From contig QZKE01000010.1 of NCBI GenBank assembly GCA_003598015.1, forward strand, positions 1-62,645: a stretch of 62,645 nucleotides of DNA, in the 5' to 3' direction. Position 1 is the stretch's first letter; the number at the start of each line of letters is the position of its first letter. This DNA comes from Actinomycetota bacterium (lineage in GTDB: Bacteria > Actinomycetota > Geothermincolia > Geothermincolales > RBG-13-55-18). Positions 60,377-62,645 of this stretch are shown here, one piece after another. A model generated the notes under the pieces. That model did no database searches. It saw nothing but the letters and a program-made list of their open reading frames with translations, and was not told where the DNA came from. The position numbers were made by a program, and so were the translations under genes.

Positions 60377-61189
60377 ATGTCCAGTCCGGTCTGGTTCGTG
60401 AACATCATCAAGAAGACCTTTCCGCAGCGTTTCATCATGGCCTGGATGACCAGGCTGCCCTTCATCGGCAGGGGTATCGAGTACCTGCTCTTCGAGGGGG
60501 ATGACATCATCTACCTTCCCAAGGACCAGACGGTCATGGTGAACGAGGGGGTAGAAGCCGAGGACATCGTGCTCCCCTCGCAGTTGGTGGAAGGCTTTAT
60601 CGAGAAGGCCAATTACCTGTGGATCATGGATACCTGCATCTGCCGCGATGCCAGCAATTGCGTAGACTACCCTATCGACCTGGGATGCCTGTTCATGGGA
60701 GAGGCGGCCATGGACATCAACCCCAAGCTGGGGCGGCAGGTAAGCAGGGAGGAGGCGCTGGAGCACGTGCGCAGATGCCGCGAGGCTGGCCTCTTCCAGC
60801 TCATCGGCCGTAACAAGCTGGACACCATGTGGCTCAACGTACGCCCCGGTACCAGGCTGCTCACCGTATGCAACTGCTGCCCCTGCTGCTGCCTGTGGAA
60901 GATACTGCCGGTGCTCTCACCCAAGGTGAGCGACAAGGTGCACCGCATGCCGGGGGTCAAGATAACGGTGACCGAGAAGTGCGTAGCCTGCGGTACCTGC
61001 GAGAAGGACGTCTGTATCGCCAGGGCTATCCATGTCGAGGGCGGGCGCGCGGTGATAGGCGACGCTTGCCGCGGCTGCGGCCACTGCGTGGAGATCTGCC
61101 CCGAGGGAGCCATCGAGCTGAGTATAGATGATCTCTCCTTCATGGACAGCCTCATCCCCCGCATCTCATCTCTCGTAGACGTAACCTAG
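60377..61189 (+). CDS. CxCCxCCC ferredoxin protein, short paralogue 4
   Basis: A 270-residue relative of the proteins at 12965, 31986 and 40041 that lacks their winged-helix N-terminus. It keeps DTCICR (Cys87, Cys89), C-N-CC-P-CCC (165-172) and two ferredoxin motifs, CVACGTCEKDVC and CRGCGHCVEICP. The first ferredoxin motif has one extra residue before its last Cys. No transmembrane helix is convincing, although the N-terminus is hydrophobic (FVNIIKKTFPQRFIMAW). AGGAGGG precedes the ATG. It is transcribed alone and is followed by a 160-bp inverted-repeat element. Confidence 0.87.
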   Translation: MSSPVWFVNIIKKTFPQRFIMAWMTRLPFIGRGIEYLLFEGDDIIYLPKDQTVMVNEGVEAEDIVLPSQLVEGFIEKANYLWIMDTCICRDASNCVDYPIDLGCLFMGEAAMDINPKLGRQVSREEALEHVRRCREAGLFQLIGRNKLDTMWLNVRPGTRLLTVCNCCPCCCLWKILPVLSPKVSDKVHRMPGVKITVTEKCVACGTCEKDVCIARAIHVEGGRAVIGDACRGCGHCVEICPEGAIELSIDDLSFMDSLIPRISSLVDVT

Positions 61190-61350
61190 TACACCGTCCC
61201 TTAGATATCTTGGCATTCGAACACCACTGCATCCCCTCCCGCGGCGTTCCGCTCCCTGCGGTGTACTCACCGAGTACGCCTCAGTCGCGCGCCTTGCGGG
61301 AGTGGCGCATCGACGCTCTCGGTGCGTCAAGATATCTAAGGGAAGGTGCA
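61190..61350. repeat. 161-bp inverted-repeat element
   Basis: Terminal arms of 23 bases: TACACCGTCCCTTAGATATC onward (61190-61212) and its imperfect complement ending TATCTAAGGGAAGGTGCA (61328-61350). Only two differences separate the arms. The GC-rich interior has no frame. It is unrelated in sequence to the 39-bp-arm elements at 28277 and 33568. It begins on the last base of the preceding stop-codon region. Confidence 0.65.
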
Positions 61351-61411
61351 CTAAGTGGGATTATGGGGTCATGGGGCCAGTGGGTAGAATACTCTCGAAG
61401 GAGGCAATAAG

Positions 61412-62044
61412 ATGGGCTGGATAGATATCTCGGTGACCGTGCGCAGCGGAATGGCGCACTGGCCCACCGATGAAGCCGTCGGCATAGAGAGGATCTGCGA
61501 CCTCGACCGCGGGGATCCCTACAACCTCTCCAGGATCCTCATGAGCCTGCATACCGGGACACATATGGATGCTCCGATCCATTTCATCAGGGACGGCGCC
61601 GGAATCGACGAGATGCCGCTGGAAGCAGCCATCGGACGTGCGCGCGTGATAGAGATCAGGGACCGGGAACTCATCCGACCCGCGGAACTCCAGGAGCATG
61701 GTATCGAGAGGGGGGAGCGCATACTCTTCAAGACCGCGAACTCAGGCAGCCTCTGGGATTCCGATGCCTTCTCGAGGGAATTCGTGTCCGTATCGGAGGC
61801 GGCTGCCTCGTTCCTGGCCGCCGCAGGGATAACGCTGGTGGGGGTGGACTATCTCTCCGTAGGAGGGTTCAACACCGATATCGCCAAGGTACACCTCGCC
61901 CTGCTGGAGGCGGGCGTATGGATAATCGAGGGACTGAACCTCGCGGGCGTAGAGCCCGGCGACTACGAATTGGTATGCCTGCCGCTCAAGGTGGCCAGGG
62001 GTGACGGGGCTCCCGCGCGAGCGATATTGAGGCCTTTGCGTTGA
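61412..62044 (+). CDS. Cyclase-family metal hydrolase (kynurenine formamidase-like)
   Basis: A 210-residue enzyme of the cyclase family, which includes bacterial kynurenine formamidase. The metal-binding signature is SLHTGTHMDAPIHFI, with a downstream His-free but conserved GVDYLSVGG segment and Glu in WIIEGLNL. Family members hydrolyse N-formyl or lactam/ester bonds using Zn or Mn. GAAGGAGGCAAT precedes ATG 61412. No other kynurenine-pathway gene is near, so the substrate is open. Confidence 0.9.
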   Translation: MGWIDISVTVRSGMAHWPTDEAVGIERICDLDRGDPYNLSRILMSLHTGTHMDAPIHFIRDGAGIDEMPLEAAIGRARVIEIRDRELIRPAELQEHGIERGERILFKTANSGSLWDSDAFSREFVSVSEAAASFLAAAGITLVGVDYLSVGGFNTDIAKVHLALLEAGVWIIEGLNLAGVEPGDYELVCLPLKVARGDGAPARAILRPLR

Positions 62045-62128
62045 TACAAGGTGAGCAGGGTTTTTGATGGAGTGTTCGCAACGCCGTCGGGGATGCGGAA
62101 AGCGCCCTCCCTGAGTCCGTTTTTCACC

Positions 62129-62473
62129 TTACTCATCCTCGAAACCCATCATCTCCATGAGTAGATCCGTATCCAACCGTAGCACGATCTCGCATATTAT
62201 TTCGCGGCTGTCGTCAAACATCCTCCGTAAGACCTCGCGCGGCACGCTACTCCTCATAACGGTAAACAGGCTGGCGAACATCTCCGGGCTGCGATCCACC
62301 ACTTCGACCACCGCGCTCGAATCCAGGGATTGCATCATTCCCAGGACGAATTCCGGATTCCGCTCCAGCGTCTGGGCCATGAACTCCGGATCCATCCGTT
62401 CCAGGGCCAGGCTGAGAAAATTGGCCTGCGAAGAGTTGTCTGTCTGTTTTGCCCGCTTCTTTTCCCTTCTCAT
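62129..62473 (-). CDS. Small helical protein, unknown
   Basis: A 114-residue protein with a basic N-terminus and a series of short helices built on a repeat of about 22 residues (MDPEFMAQTLERNPEFVLGMM, then SSAVVEVVDRSPEMFASLF). It ends acidic (EMMGFEDE). I do not recognise a family. AAGGAGGAGAT precedes ATG 62473. The small gene 62510-62635 lies 36 bases upstream in the same direction, so they probably form one transcript. Confidence 0.65.
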   Translation of the reverse strand: MRREKKRAKQTDNSSQANFLSLALERMDPEFMAQTLERNPEFVLGMMQSLDSSAVVEVVDRSPEMFASLFTVMRSSVPREVLRRMFDDSREIICEIVLRLDTDLLMEMMGFEDE

Positions 62474-62509
62474 CTCATCTCCTCCTTCATCGTCGCTTCA
62501 TCTTTTCGT

Positions 62510-62635
62510 TCACGTGCGGTAGCGGTAGTAGACGTGGGGGAGTTCGCGCAGGAGATCGAACAGATAGGCGTTCCGGCACGAGTCCAGCCTGCGCAGGATA
62601 ACCGCCTTTGCCCTCACTGCCGTCTTTGTCTTCAT
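62510..62635 (-). CDS. 41-residue basic protein, unknown
   Basis: A short frame beginning MKTKTAVRAKAVILRRLDSC and ending YRYRT. It is strongly basic and has a single Cys. AGGAG lies 5 bases before ATG 62635. The ATG is near the window end, so upstream operon partners may be out of view. Support is the ribosome site and the tight spacing to the next gene; no family is known to me. Confidence 0.45.
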   Translation of the reverse strand: MKTKTAVRAKAVILRRLDSCRNAYLFDLLRELPHVYYRYRT

Positions 62636-62645
62636 CTCATCTCCT

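Overview
The window reads as chromosomal DNA of a high-GC, Gram-positive-type bacterium, most likely an uncultured actinobacterial (Actinomycetota) lineage from an anoxic habitat. This is inferred from GC-rich codon use, many lipobox lipoproteins, one LPATG wall-anchored protein, strong GGAGG ribosome sites with frequent GTG/TTG starts, and abundant redox genes (tungsten-type aldehyde:ferredoxin oxidoreductase, many 4Fe-4S proteins, acyl-CoA enzymes). No rRNA, tRNA, CRISPR array, integrase or intact transposase was recognised.

Region by region: 1-10.7 kb holds mostly leftward single genes (flavodoxin-ferredoxin, SDR, nitroreductase, a DhlA-like haloalkane dehalogenase lipoprotein, a phytoene-desaturase-like flavoprotein, AOR) separated by degenerate copies of a ~100-bp repeat. 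10.7-18.3 kb has a tandemly duplicated Cys-motif protein of unknown family, a winged-helix/ferredoxin protein, a lipoyl-less E2-type acyltransferase, a carboxylesterase lipoprotein and an ATC-hydrolase-like pair. 18.6-28.9 kb carries an LPATG beta-helix protein, enoyl-CoA hydratase, an M28-peptidase-like protein, a second desaturase-like flavoprotein and a beta-propeller lipoprotein. 29-33.2 kb is a hydrolase/SDR/SDR run followed by a second ferredoxin paralogue. 33.8-41.2 kb has pncB, TPR protein, SDR, and a compact leftward operon (ferredoxin paralogue 3, methyltransferase, CDF exporter). 41.4-52.2 kb mixes secreted beta-propeller proteins, alpha-glucosidase, CoA-transferase, DHDPS-family lyase, glutaminyl cyclase, Fe-S flavoprotein and an RRM RNA-binding protein with a structured leader.

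The most interesting region is 52.4-59.2 kb. A tight leftward six-gene operon (593-aa protein of unrecognised family, DUF2267-like protein, stand-alone LarC2-like nickel-insertion domain, two PNPOx-like flavoproteins, dicluster ferredoxin) lies divergent from an XRE-cupin regulator, larB and a lipoprotein alpha-acetolactate decarboxylase. larB and LarC2 belong to nickel-pincer nucleotide cofactor synthesis, yet no larA, larC1 or larE is in the window. The intergenic region has a near-consensus promoter and two matching 19-bp operator-like repeats. I propose this as a candidate undescribed nickel-pincer-linked redox system, with the 593-aa protein as its possible client enzyme; that last step is inference.

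The 59.5-62.6 kb end holds a GNAT acetyltransferase, a fourth ferredoxin paralogue, a cyclase-family hydrolase and small unknown genes. Three kinds of long inverted repeat or REP/MITE-like elements are scattered through the intergenic spaces.
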